The notes under the pieces: model-generated
What the model was told of the DNA's origin: nothing
The model's database searches: none
Seen by the model: only the letters and a program-made list of their open reading frames with translations
DNA from: Pollenia angustigena
Lineage: Eukaryota > Arthropoda > Insecta > Diptera > Polleniidae
Assembly: GCA_930367215.1 (NCBI GenBank)
Contig: OV884058.1
Location: 172,590,478 to 172,654,477 of the forward strand
Direction of reading: 5' to 3'
Length of the DNA: 64,000 nucleotides
Made by a program: the position numbers and the translations under genes
Part shown: in pieces, positions 35,866 to 47,018 of the stretch
Layout of the letters: each line of letters opens with the position of its first letter
Position numbering within the stretch: position 1 is the stretch's first letter

Positions 35866-36168
35866 TTATACCCTTCACCAAAGCTAAAATGGTATATCGT
35901 CGGCTTAGAGTGTAAAGTTCGTAGGTTCGAATCTTGGTTTTTCAAAAATAAAACTTTTCTTTATTTTTTTATGTTTAAAAACGATTTTAAAAAAATATTT
36001 ACCAGTTTTCGCTTTTTAAATTTAATTTAAAATAAAGTTTTAAGTATTATAAATATGTATGTATATGAAAATTATTTAGTTTTTGTCTAGTTGCCTTGTA
36101 TTCTGCTCGCACAATGGTGAAAAGTATATAAGATTCGGCACAGCCGAATATAGCACTCTTACTTGTTT
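35866..36168 (+). repeat. DINE-1/Helitron-like short repeat with internal tRNA-like box
   Basis: Starts TTATACCCTTCACCAAAG and ends with the hairpin TTCGGCACAGCCGAA (36134-36148) followed by 'tatagcactcttacttgttttt'. The same start and end occur at 45234-46083. The ending recalls a known fly repeat that closes with a GGCTTGCC-type hairpin and CTTGTTTT. Near 35895-35940, 'cggcttagagtgtaaagttcgtaggttcgaatc' has box A/box B-like spacing, so a SINE origin for the 5' part is an alternative. Confidence 0.6.
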
Positions 36169-36169
36169 T

Positions 36170-39100
36170 TATTTTATTTAAGACAAATACTAAAAAAGCG
36201 ACAAAAAAATATGTTGGCACTTCTTTAATCAATGGAATTTAACAAAACAGAATTGTTGCATCAAAACCCAGACATGTTTCTTGTAAAGCAATAAAAATAA
36301 AATTATCCATTGAATGTTATAAATAACCATGTTGGAAAAGATTTACCTCTAACTTAATTAATCTCAAATGGCAAACTGTGTTCTTTTCAATAAATTCTAC
36401 AATACAGTGTAACTCAACTACAAAAAATTGCTTTAAATAACTTATAAATGATCTCATTGAGGTTCTTTGAACTTTTATAAATAAAAGCTTTCTCCAACAA
36501 TTTCAATAAAAAAACATTAAACGTTAAAATTGAAACCTGCAAACTGTCTAATTATTCAACTCCCATTACAAACACCTTCAAACTAAAACAAACAGAGTAA
36601 TTAAAAATACACAAAACTAAAACTTGTCTGCATTGCACTACAACAACTACAAAACAAAATATCAACCTCTTGACTTAATTAAATAGACTAAAATTGAGAT
36701 CTTAAATGTATTTTGTAGTCATAAATAAAACTCTCTAAGCTAAAAACATGTACACAAATAAATATGTAAAAACATCTCATCTTTAAAGTGTATTTTTCTA
36801 CTTCTTAGAAAAAACAAAAACACGTAAAGTTAAAACTTCCAACAACAGCAGACACAAAATGTAGAAAGTAACAAGAAAACAATTTGTGTAACTCATACGC
36901 ATCAAATTCCTAAAAGAGTTTGAAATTTGATAATGGCGTTGAGGATGCTGTTGCAAAACGTTGCGTAGCTAAAACTATTAACCATTTTTAGAAAACAAAT
37001 AGAGTGAGAGAAAAAAGAGAGTGGATGGTGAAATAAATTGCGATAGAAAGAGAAATCATGGTAATGGAATGAAATTAATTGAGCAAATTCTAATAACTTT
37101 TACCTGAGCTCTTAACATACTCTTAATTACTTTCAAATAAGAGTATTTAGAACAGAAAAAAAACTCAAATGTACAAAATTGTAAGTGGCATTGTTACTTT
37201 TTTTTTTTTAGAAAAAAAGAGCAAAATATTGTTGCCATATTTTGGGTAAAGTTAGAGTTAAAGGGGAACTTTAGTTTTTTTCGTGTAAAAATAAAATATA
37301 ATGAAGTCTTGTCATGAATGCCTGTCAGCACACTTGTTAATGATTTTTAATCCAAATTTTGATATTTAAATCAGGCTAAAGTGAATTGAATTAAATTTTC
37401 GTTTAATTAATCAAGGTTTTTTACTTGAGCAACGAAAAATCTTTCCAGGGTAATTTGGTGGGCTGAATTCGAACCTGTAATTGAATTTTCTCAATCACGT
37501 CAGGTTTTTGAGATACAAAAAAAAAAAAAAATGAATTCCCAAAAGTGAATGGCTTGTTTGAACGTCGCTTGTATTTTGTTAGTTTCGATTCACGTATCAG
37601 AGTCCAGCAACAGTCTCCCAGCATGCTCTTGTCTCAAAATCCTTTATAAATTCTTTCAATTTTCAATAAATCTTAATGAGCACGCTCCTCTTATTCGCGC
37701 TCACTGCACCTGGTTTTTTTTGGAAAAAAAAATCTAAACGCGAATGAAGAATATGCAAAATATGGTCGGTGTCCAAGTTTTTGACTGCAAGACCTTAATA
37801 ATGTAAATATGTATGCACATTTTAATCATTCTGATATTGCATATCCTTTTTTTCCAACCAAATGTTCACCACCCACAAAGCAAAAATAGTAACATGCGTA
37901 AACGCTACTATTATGAAGATTAATAATGAATATGGGCTTCTGTCAAATAAATAATTGTGAAATTGTAGTGTCAGTTTTCACTGTTTTGCAGTATTGCCAG
38001 CATGAGAAAAAAATGAACAAGACGTGATAGCTAGATTCGAATTCAGCGCACCCAAACAAGTTAAAAACCATGCTTGATTTCTGCAGTCAAATTTTTTTCC
38101 AAGGACCAGTGTTATTTTTAAACGTAAATTATGTTATGTTGGTTATTAGCCCACAAGCTTGACATAAATGTGCGCCAAATAAAAATTGACTCCGTTCCAG
38201 ATTGTTCTTAAGAGATGGATTGTAATATAAGCCCGTTGTGCTTAAGAGCAGGGAATGCCCGTTAAGGAATTAAAAAAGTTTAGGTAGTTCTAGGATATCT
38301 TCATGATAAAAACTTTAACTCTACACTCAAAATATTATGTAGGTAAAATCAACGTAAAATGAAATATAAAACAAATGAAAACTCATTTAAAACCCGGACA
38401 ATTCATTTTTCATTTAAATCAGACTTAAAATCCTTTTATTTTTAAATGTTCAAAAATAACTCACTAATAACAGTAAAAATATTAAAAATTTAAGTATCAC
38501 AAAAACAAACTACAATTTCCGTAAAAATTAAGGATTTTAACTTTTGTTCTAATTTTTGACTATAAAGAAAAGAAGTTTTTTAAAGAAAATAATTTTTTAT
38601 TTTTATAGCTAAAATTATATTTACAAACAAAACCTTAAGAGACGCTTAAAAATAAGTAAATAATTAAAATTCTTAATTGAAGCGGGAAAAACGCTTGAAA
38701 TCGAAAACAAACACAACAAATATATAAAAGGCACAACTTGACGATGTGTGGGATCCAAGTGGGCTTGTAATTTAAAGGTCATCATTATAAATAAAGTATG
38801 AAATAATCTTTTGATTCTTCGGAAACTTGCTTAATTTCTCTCGGCAAAAACTACCCCTGTACAAAATTATCCAACATGTTCTCGTGAAGTAACTTTTCTA
38901 AATAATTAAGCGAGCTTCCAATTAAACCCTTGTTTTTAAAGAACTGTTGAAAATAAAAATTTATAGGAAAAACTATATCTTTTTTATAGAATTTTTAGAC
39001 ATATTTCACCGCACCGCACCGCACATGGAAATGTTAAATAAATAAATAAAGAATTGAATTGAATTTCACCGCTGTGATGGCGACAACTCTTTTGAGAAAA

Positions 39101-39440
39101 CGATTTCTTCTACTTCCGATAATAAATTTGTAATAAATAACAAATTCGCTATCGACTTCTTTAAAAAGGTTGGTTATTTTAAACAACAAGTCCATTAAAG
39201 TTATTTTATTTTTAACATCTATGAAAGGCAAGAAAACATATTTTAATTCATTAACGACTTCAGCAAGTATAAGATCTTTTACAGAATTTATTATTTATTT
39301 GTTGCTTTTGGGAAAGAAGGATAAGGCAAATTTTATGGCACAGTTCATCAAATTCGCTCAGTCGTCGTTTGAGCTCTAAACTAGAACGAAATTAGAAAAA
39401 AAATAGGGATTGAGTGGTGTTTTGTGGGATATATGTACAC
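36170..39440. other. Long non-coding stretch, no gene recognised
   Basis: Over 3 kb of AT-rich DNA with CA-rich patches (36550-36900). The minus and plus frames of 60-67 codons have no domain and overlap one another. A piece at 38030-38060 ('gaattcagcgcaccca') recurs at about 47715. No splice-linked coding pattern was seen. Confidence 0.45.
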
Positions 39441-39448
39441 ATGTACAT

Positions 39449-40843
39449 TAGCGTGGCCGTTAGTTGTATGGAGAACTTTTTTTTTTTGATTTCTTATATT
39501 CTCCCCCCCCAAATCGGTTCAGTTTTATGTAAAAAAAAAATACAAAAAAATTTCGTAGCGATAAGTTGTGTTTTAGGGGGGGCGTCGGCCCCTCAAAGTT
39601 TGCCATCAAGCCATTTATTCAAATGTAATTTGTTTGCATATAACTATCTCTTAAAAACAACATTTTACAAGAACATGGTATATGGCAATATTTTAGCTCT
39701 TCTAGTCAACAACATTAGCCTCGAAGAAAGTTTTTTGCTAAAATTAATATTTAAGAAAATAATTAAGAAAATAACAACAAAATTCCAAACATTTTATATA
39801 CGTTTTATATATATAAAAGAGGGATTTAATGTCAAGTGAACTAATTTTGAAATCGAAATCTTTCGATTTGGATGAAATTTGCACCACCGTTAGTCCCATT
39901 GAATAGTAGTTCAGACACAAATTTTCAACAAGATCGGTCAAAAAGTTTCTGAGTTTGGGAGGGTCAAAGTTTGAAATTTTGGCCATACAGGTGTTCTTTC
40001 ACATCCATGTAACTTATTACCAATTGGGGTTAACAAAATTTGTCTCAAGCAGCTTAGATAGCTATTTAATTAATCTTTTTAAAAAAAATTTTTTGGTTTT
40101 TTTAAAAAATTTTTTAACATATTTTTTTTATATTTAAAACTTTTTTTTTTTTTTGCCAAGTTGTAAATTTAAAAAAAAAATTTTAAAAAATTAAAAAAAA
40201 AACAAAAAAATTTTTTTTTTAAAGATTGATAAAATAGCTATCTAAGCTGCTTGGGACAAATTTTGCTAACCCCAATTGGTAATAAGTTACATGGATGTGA
40301 AAGAACACCTATATGGCCAAAATTTCAAACTTTGACCCCCCCAAACTCAGAAACTTTTTGACCGATCTTGTTGAAAATTTGTGTCTAAACTACTATTCAA
40401 TAGGACTAACGTTGGTGCAAATTTCATCCAAATCGAAAGACATCGATTTCAAAATTAGTTCACTTGACATTAAACCCCTCTTTTATATATATAAAACGTA
40501 TATAAAATGTTTGGAATTTTGTTGTTATTTTCTTAATTATTTTCTTAAATATTAATTTTAGCAAAAAACTTTCTTCGAGGCTAATGTTGTTGACTAGAAG
40601 AGCTAAAATATTGCCATATATCATGTTCTTGTAAAATGTTGTTTTTAAGAGATAGTCATATGCAAACAAATTACATTTGAATAAATGGCTTGATGGCAAA
40701 CTTTGAGGGGCGGACGCCCCCCCTAAAACACAACTTATCGCTACGAAATTTTTTTGTATTTTTTTTTACATAAAACTGAACCGATTTGGGGGGGGGGGGG
40801 GAGAATATAAGAAATCAAAAAAAAGAAAATAACGGCCACCCTA
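39449..40843. mobile_element. Large palindromic hAT-like element with 0.6-kb arms
   Basis: 1395 bp, almost entirely inverted repeat: 39449 to about 40075 is matched by about 40235-40843 in reverse, with an AT-rich centre. The ends are TAG(C/G)GTGGCCGTTA. ATGTACAT flanks both sides (39441-39448 and 40844-40851), an 8-bp duplication as in hAT. C and G homopolymers (8-14 bases) sit at matching positions in the arms. Frames of 60-141 codons here are arm translations and appear twice on opposite strands. Confidence 0.82.
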
Positions 40844-40984
40844 ATGTACATACCTTGTAAAAATTCTTTTAAATATTTCTTGTCTCCAGAAAAATTGTGC
40901 ATACTTGAATGTATAATACCGTTCCTGAAAAAATGTTATCTTATATTATTTATAAACGAGATTTTTAGAAAAACAATAAGGATT

Positions 40985-41125
40985 GATGTTTGTCTATTGA
41001 CGTCAGCAGTCGTCGATGGCTGCGAGTGTAAGACGGCAAATCCATCTGAGGAGATCGAGTGGTTGCGATCGAAACATGTCATGGTAACCTGCCGGCCGGG
41101 GTTCGAGCCCCAGCCACGTCAAGAA
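40985..41125 (+). mobile_element. tRNA-like SINE, second family
   Basis: A box A-like TGGCTGCGAGTGTA and a strong box B (GGGGTTCGAGCCCC) with a T-arm stem; the 3' CAGCCAC can pair with the GTGG/TGGCTG at the start. The spacing between the boxes is about 80 bases, too long for a tRNA gene, and an AT-rich tail follows. It differs from the SINE at 32670-32802. Confidence 0.55.
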
Positions 41126-41400
41126 TAATTTTCGTGTTGTAAAATTCCTTTCTTCATAAAAATAATTTAATGAAAATTAAATTGGATGAACTTAAGCCTG
41201 ATTATAAAAATACTTAAAATTTGGATTAAAAACCATAAATAGTTCAACAAAATAACCACAATACTGATTAAAAACAATTTATGTATATTTACCAATTGAA
41301 ATTTTTGAAATAAAATTGTTTTCCTTTTAGAGGCCGATTTTTTTTCTTATGAAAAAAAAAATCAAACAAGCTATGCTTTTTTTAAAAACAAAAAAAAAAC

Positions 41401-42608
41401 GGCTCCGTGCAATAACTCCAAGGTGCAATAAGTCCCAAGAAAAAAATGAAATGAGACCCAAAAATTTTTCATACAAATGTGGGAGTAATTTCATTATGAA
41501 ATAGCTCCCAGCCCTCTCGGTTTTATTTCATTTTTTTGGAAGTTTTTTCATTTTTTGCCTGGGAGTTATTTCATAATGAAATAAAATCCAAATGAAATAA
41601 GTCCCCGAAAAAATTAACGTGGAAGTTATTTCATTTTATTTTGGTTTTCGGTGTTATTTCATTTGCTGTGGGAGTTATTTCATTTTTTGTGGGAGTTTTT
41701 TCATTTTCAATTATTTGCAATTTCTTAAAATTGTTTAAAATTTTAAACGGTATTTATAACGGGATATTTCAAACTATTTGAATACAATGACTTAAGTTTA
41801 TCAAAGAAGAAAATTTTGCTAATTGCAATTGCAGTGTCTTATGGTTACCGGCTATACAGTGAAGCTTTAGTTAGCGAAGCCGGTGTTTGTTTACCATAGA
41901 GGAGAAAATTCTTGCGCGCGGCCGAAGGCCGGCTATGCGGAGAAGCTTTAGTTAGCGAAGTCGGTGTTTGTTATACCATAGAGTATAAAATCCTTGCGCC
42001 CGGCCGAAGGCCGGCTATGCAGAAAAGCTTTAGTTAGCGAATCCGGTGTTTGTTATACCATAGAGGAGAAAATTCTTGCGCCCGGCCGAAGGCAGGCTAT
42101 GCAGAGAAGCTTTAGTTAGCGAAGCCGGTGTTTGCTTTAGTTAGCGAAGCCGATGTTTGTTATACCATAGAGGAGGTAATCCTTGTACCTGGCGTGCTTA
42201 AACTGCAGGCAGTTCCCATTGCAGGAGGTCAGGATATAATAAAATGCCCCATATGTTGTCAAAATGTCGAGGACTCAATGTTAGTTTTTTGGTAACCTAA
42301 TATGTAAATATTCAAGTAAATCGAATACATACTTATATAATAAATTTCATTTTTTTGGGCCTTATTTCATTACTTTTCGATGGACTGTTTTTGGAAGTTA
42401 TTTCATTAATGTCTTTAGGAGGTATTTCATTATGAAATAACTCCCAAAAGTTGGGGTTTGCTTCATTTAAGACTTGGAAATAATTTCATTTTTTTGGGGA
42501 TTTATTTCTTTTTTCCAGTTTGGGACTTATTTCATTTATTTTGCGATTTAATTCATTGGGAGTTATTGCACTGGGACTTATTGCACCTGGGAGTTATTGC
42601 ACGGAGCC
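41401..42608. mobile_element. Foldback/MULE-like element with iterated ends
   Basis: The ends are GGCTCCGTGCAATAACTCC and its perfect inverse, followed inwards by many copies of a 'GGGAGTTATTTCATT' motif in both orientations. The direct flank AAAAAAAAC (9 bp, 41392-41400 and 42609-42617) fits the 9-bp duplication of Mutator-like elements, although the low complexity weakens it. Terminal arms made of short iterations are characteristic of the Drosophila Foldback family, which belongs to the MULEs. No transposase is present. Confidence 0.68.
41850..42180. repeat. GC-rich tandem repeat, about four units of 81-82 bp
   Basis: Units begin GGCTAT(G/A)C at 41850, 41931, 42013 and 42095, each with 'gctttagttagcgaagccggtgtttgt', 'accatagaggagaaaattcttgcgc' and the palindrome 'CGGCCGAAGGCCGG'. 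Part of the last unit is duplicated again. It forms the core of the Foldback-like element and is much more GC-rich than the rest of the window. Confidence 0.88.
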
Positions 42609-42779
42609 AAAAAAAACAACTGAATATTTTAAATGAACGGAAATTTCGTTCTTCTTTTTTTTTTAACAACGTTCCTAAAAAGTTAAAAAGTAATTTTCGT
42701 ACTAAAATAACTATATTTTGGTTTAAACGGAAAACTGTTAAAATAAACCACAAATAGTAAATGTAAAGCTTTTTTGAGT

Positions 42780-43170
42780 GTAGCTTCTATAGAAATACTA
42801 CTCCCGAAACTATCTTTTAATTTCATAACTTCGGTATAAATATTTATATTGACATACATACATTCAAGATGGCTACTATTTCGTGTTGGGCTGGTAGGTC
42901 CGGAATTGAACATATGTAGGTTAGGACCCCTCTCTTAAATCAATTAAAGGCAAAAAAAATCTCATTTACGTCCAGTGAAGATATCTTAATAATATTCTGC
43001 ACAAAGAACTTTTATATGAATCTAAACCTTATAACATAATTTGATTCAGGTTGGGCAAGACTGCGCATCGGTCCCAAAAAGGGTATACTCACGAAAATTT
43101 TTTTGTAAATTCTGTGGTGTAGGATGACATATGGTCGGGCTTGACCGACTATACTTTCTTACTTGTTTTG
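42780..43170 (+). repeat. Dispersed repeat with hairpin plus CTTGT end, uninterrupted copy
   Basis: Matches the parts of 3150-3866 on both sides of the TIR element at 3306-3708, and ends ATATGGTCGGGCTTGACCGACTATACTTTC then ACTTGTTTT. It serves as the empty-site reference for that insertion. Confidence 0.6.
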
Positions 43171-43585
43171 ACTTGCAATAATAAAAAATGTTTAGATGGC
43201 TAAAACAAAGCGGACAATTTCTTCTTTAATTAGCCATACAACAACCTGACTTTAGTACAACTTTTATATATGTAGGTAAATTTTTTTGATTTATTTTTTC
43301 ATTTTTAAGCTTAATACGGAGTTAGTAAATAAAGTTATTTAACAAAATTAATTTAGTAAAAAAAGCGTATTTTCAACCAACCCTTATTATTACAATATTA
43401 TTTTTACTTTTTTGGTCTCTCTTTGGATATGTACTACAAAGTGTCTTCATTGTGAGCAAAAAAATGTTTTATGGGTATAAGACACTACACCAAAAAGGTA
43501 TAACATTTTCGCCGAAATGCATCCACATTATACAAATTTTTAAATAAATTTTCAAACCTAAACTAAACTCAGTAGGAAATTCTAA

Positions 43586-43880
43586 GTCTGCGTTCATACG
43601 GCTCATGTCTTATTGTCATGATTCTTCCTTTTTCTTCTTTGAACATGAATTAACATTCAAATGATGCATGTCATGTTGACGACGTTATTTATTTTGTACA
43701 GTCGTGCGTATGCATGTGTGCTTTTTTGATATTGAAAACAAAAACAAAATGAAACAACGAATGAAAAAGCAAAGCGTACTGACAGTACATGCATCTGTGT
43801 ACTCGTTTCTTTTCCCCTCGTCCCACTCGCCTACAAAGTAGCAATCATGTCATTAAAACATGAGCCGTATGAACGTAGAC
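43586..43880. mobile_element. Harbinger-type MITE, full copy
   Basis: 295 bp, with ends GTCTGCGTTCATACGGCTCA / inverse ending ...GAACGTAGAC and TAA on both sides (43583-43585, 43881-43883). A truncated relative is at 7664-7858, flanked by TTA. A TWA duplication fits PIF/Harbinger. Non-coding. Confidence 0.8.
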
Positions 43881-45111
43881 TAACATAAAGTAATTTCCCC
43901 AAATTATCTTAAGCAAATATTTCGTAATATCTTGAAAAGTTATGAAAATCGATTCATACTTCAACACTTTTTTAACGAAAGCAAGAAAATAGTGACTGGA
44001 CCAACAATGAAGAATAATGAAATTATTCTTCATATAAAAATAAACTCTTTCTTCGTGATCTAAGTAAAAACCTGTGCTCTTAGTCAAGTTCAGTAGAAGA
44101 GACTGTGTTAGACTTTGTAATCAGAGTATTGCACTCCATAGCAGCCAAAGAATTTTTTAAGTATAATATGGCACGAAATGGTAGTTTGTGTTTAATAAAG
44201 TTATTAGAGAGAAAGCAATCTAATAGGCCGTTTACATTAGAACGAAATCTAGTACTGACAAGATTTCGATCAAAATCTAGTTGTTTTTGACTAGATTTCC
44301 CATACAAAACAAAATCTACTTCTTGACTAGATTTTGACGAAATCTACTCAAAATCTAGTAGAACTAAGTGACACAACTGTGGTTTTTTCCAAAAAGTCCT
44401 AAAAAATAGTTCGCTGTGAAATAAAAAAATGACATTTTAATTTAAAACAAAACAAAATAAGTGCGGTGTTTTTTTATTTTCAAAAATTTTTAATAAAATA
44501 ATAATAAAATGGACGAAAAAAATAACATTGAAGAAACCAATCAAGCACACACTGTAAATAAAAGGTAAATATCTAAATGGCTTTTTGGAAGGAATGATTT
44601 TATGTTTGTAAGTTTTACAGAAAACGAACTTACAAGAAAAGAAGTCTTGGAAAGCGGACGAGGAGTCACTCCTAATAACACTTTGGGGAGACTATATTGA
44701 TGAAATTAGAGGGTGCCGTAAAAATAGCCACGTGTACCAAGAGATATCCAACGCAATGAAAACAAATGGATTGGATTTTAATCCAGAGGGAGTTAGGGTA
44801 AGAGTTCACAACCTTACAAATAAATACAGGTAATCTAAAAAGTATATGGTGTATTAATAAAGTATATGACCATGCATTATTTTTCTTTTAGGGATGATAA
44901 GCGAAAGGTTGGACCCTCTGGTGTGTCGCAATCAAATTAGCAGTTCTTTGAAAGGCCACATAATTTTGGGGTCGTTCAAATCAAACTTTATTGAGTTGGT
45001 TATGGATGAAAGCATAGGTAAACTAAATTCACATTTTCTATTTGTGCTTCTTATTTATCGTATTTTTTTTTTTCTTAAGCCGACACCGCAAGCACATCGA
45101 GTAGCTGTATG

Positions 45112-46665
45112 TAGTGCTGGGATACTATCGATATTTTCAACTATCGATATTTATCGATAGTTCAGATTTCACTATCGATATATCGATATAACTATCGAGT
45201 AAATGTTTGTACTTGTGCAGGTAACTTTAATTATTATACCCTTCACCGAAGGAAGAAAGGGTATATATAACTTTGTCATTCCGTTTGTAATTTCTACAAT
45301 ATTGATCCTACACCCTATAAAGTGTATATATTCTGGGTCCTTATGTAAAGCGAAGTTCAAAACCGGTTGTCCGTCTGTCCGTCTGTCTGTTGACATGGGT
45401 TTTCCGAAGCCCCCTGATATGATGGGGACTTGGTTGGGGTATCTTTATGTCAGGTATTCTTATTATAATTTTGCTATTGAAATTCAGCCAGATCGGTCCA
45501 CAAATGGCTGAGATATTTTATTACTTTTTGCTGTATATCTGGGGAACGGCAAAAGCCAAAGTTATGACCAAAATTAAATTTAAATACCCACTTTCGGGAA
45601 CCATAGATCTCCCCGAGTCCAACCTTTACAACTCAAGTAAATGGCAAATTTCTTCTTAAACACGTCGGTATATAAATCTGTCAAATCGGTTAAAAAATGC
45701 CTGAGTTATAACCGAAATACTCAATTCCCAAAAATTACTCTTCCTTAACCCTTCACCGAAGGTAAAAATTGATCCTACACCCTATAAAGTATATATATTC
45801 TGGGTCCTTGTGAAAAGCGAAGTTCAAAACCGGTTGTCGCTTATTCGGGCCATATTTCATTTTAATGATATTCAAACAACGTTCGTTTATGGTTCAGTCG
45901 TCTAGGGGGTTGAGTTTTCAAAGAGAATTTTTCTTTTAATTTGTATGTTCTAAAAACGATTTAAAAAAAATATTTACCAGTTTTATTTAGTTTTTGTCTA
46001 GTTGCTCTGTATTCTGCTCGCACAATGGTGAAGGGTATGTAAGATTCGGCACAGCCGAATATAGCACTCTTACTTGTTTTTTTATAAGGCTACAGTTCGT
46101 TGTTTTTATCACTTTATTGAATGTATAAGACTTATTTATATACGCACGTTATTTTAGATGGCAGTTTTTTAAAAATTGATAAGTACCTTTCTGAAGGAGC
46201 CAAAGTAACAGGGACTATAAGATATTCCATTGCAACTTTAAAAAATTTTCTAAATTCTAAACCCAAAAAGGTAATCAATCTAGAGGACTTATCCTCTAAT
46301 GGTCGTTCATTGTTTTGTCTTATGCTTGCAATTGCATTTGGATTTGCATTTATTTTACAACGTTACAAAAATATTAGCCATTTCAGTCCCTATAAAAATA
46401 TGCAAAAATTTCGACTTAAAGTCCTTTAATTAGCAGTAAAAAGCACTGCTAAGCAATCCATACCACTTGCCATTCTTGTTGTTTGTATTCATTGCTGTAA
46501 TTCAGCGCGAATTAATAATATCATGTAAAAATTTGCGGCAAAAAACTGTGTGTGTATAGCTGCTGTAACATGTCTTCATAGCTGTATTTTAAATAATAAT
46601 AATATCGATATTTATATTTTTCCTATCGATATTTTCGATAGTCTATCGATAGTTTCCCAGCACTA
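45112..46665. mobile_element. hAT-like non-autonomous element inside exon 4 of the Harbinger Myb gene
   Basis: The ends are TAGTGCTGGGATACTATCGA and, inverted, TAGTGCTGGGAAACTATCGA. GCTGTATG flanks both sides (45104-45111 and 46666-46673), an exact 8-bp duplication. Subterminal regions are packed with TATCGATA. Removing the element and one duplicate gives a continuous frame across the junction, which supports a clean insertion. The interior carries a DINE-like repeat (45234-46083) and no transposase. Confidence 0.88.
45234..46083 (+). repeat. DINE-1/Helitron-like repeat, longer copy
   Basis: Starts TTATACCCTTCACCGAAGG; contains 'gatcctacaccctataaag' with 'tatattctgggtcctt' twice (about 45303 and 45770), a CCGTCTGTCC run and the same 'attctgctcgcacaatggtgaa...ttcggcacagccgaa...cttacttgtttttt' end as 35866-36168. 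The wording closely parallels a known fly repeat that contains 'CCCCATAAAGTATATATATTC' and 'CCGTCTGTCCGTC'. Confidence 0.65.
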
Positions 46666-47018
46666 GCTGTATGCAAGTAAATATAGAAAACATAACTGAT
46701 TTATCTCAAACTTCGTTAGATGAATCATTTGATACCCCTCCTCCAAAGAAGAAAAAAAGTTTTCAAACAGCAATCTTAGAAAAAATTCAAGAGTCCAATG
46801 ACATTATTAGGAAGGAAATGGAAAATAATGCTGAGATAGACGCAAAAATTTTAAAACTTCAGGAAGAGTTAGTGTCAGTAGAAAGGGAAAGAAACGAAAT
46901 TTTGAAATCCCTATTAAACAAGTAAAACAAAGTAACTCCTACATATTTGCTATGCCTAAAAAAAAGACTGAATTTTTGTGTTTTCTTAAAAAATTATTTA
47001 ATATTTTTTTATATGTAG

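Larger units (their letters stand above)
44509..46925 (+). pseudogene. Myb/SANT-like DNA-binding protein of the Harbinger element
   Basis: Four exons are proposed: 44509-44553, 44621-44829, 44892-45017 and 45080-46925 (the last holding an hAT insertion). The exon 2 frame reads 'KSWKADEESLLITLWGDYID', the Trp-containing helix of a Myb/SANT-like (MADF-related) domain, ending 'VRVRVHNLTNKYR'. Exon 3 has an in-frame TAG where a Trp is usual and then a one-base frameshift before 'GSFKSNFIELVMDESI'. Exon 4 encodes 'SFDTPPPKKKKSFQ' and a Glu-rich coiled coil (IDAKILKLQEELVSVERERN) ending LLNK. The protein would bind the transposon ends and bring the transposase to the nucleus. It is not functional here. 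Exon junctions are my reading of GT/AG sites. Confidence 0.75.

Noticed and set aside
39414..40699. Frames of 79-141 codons in the palindrome
   Set aside because: They appear twice on opposite strands because of the inverted arms and have no domain.
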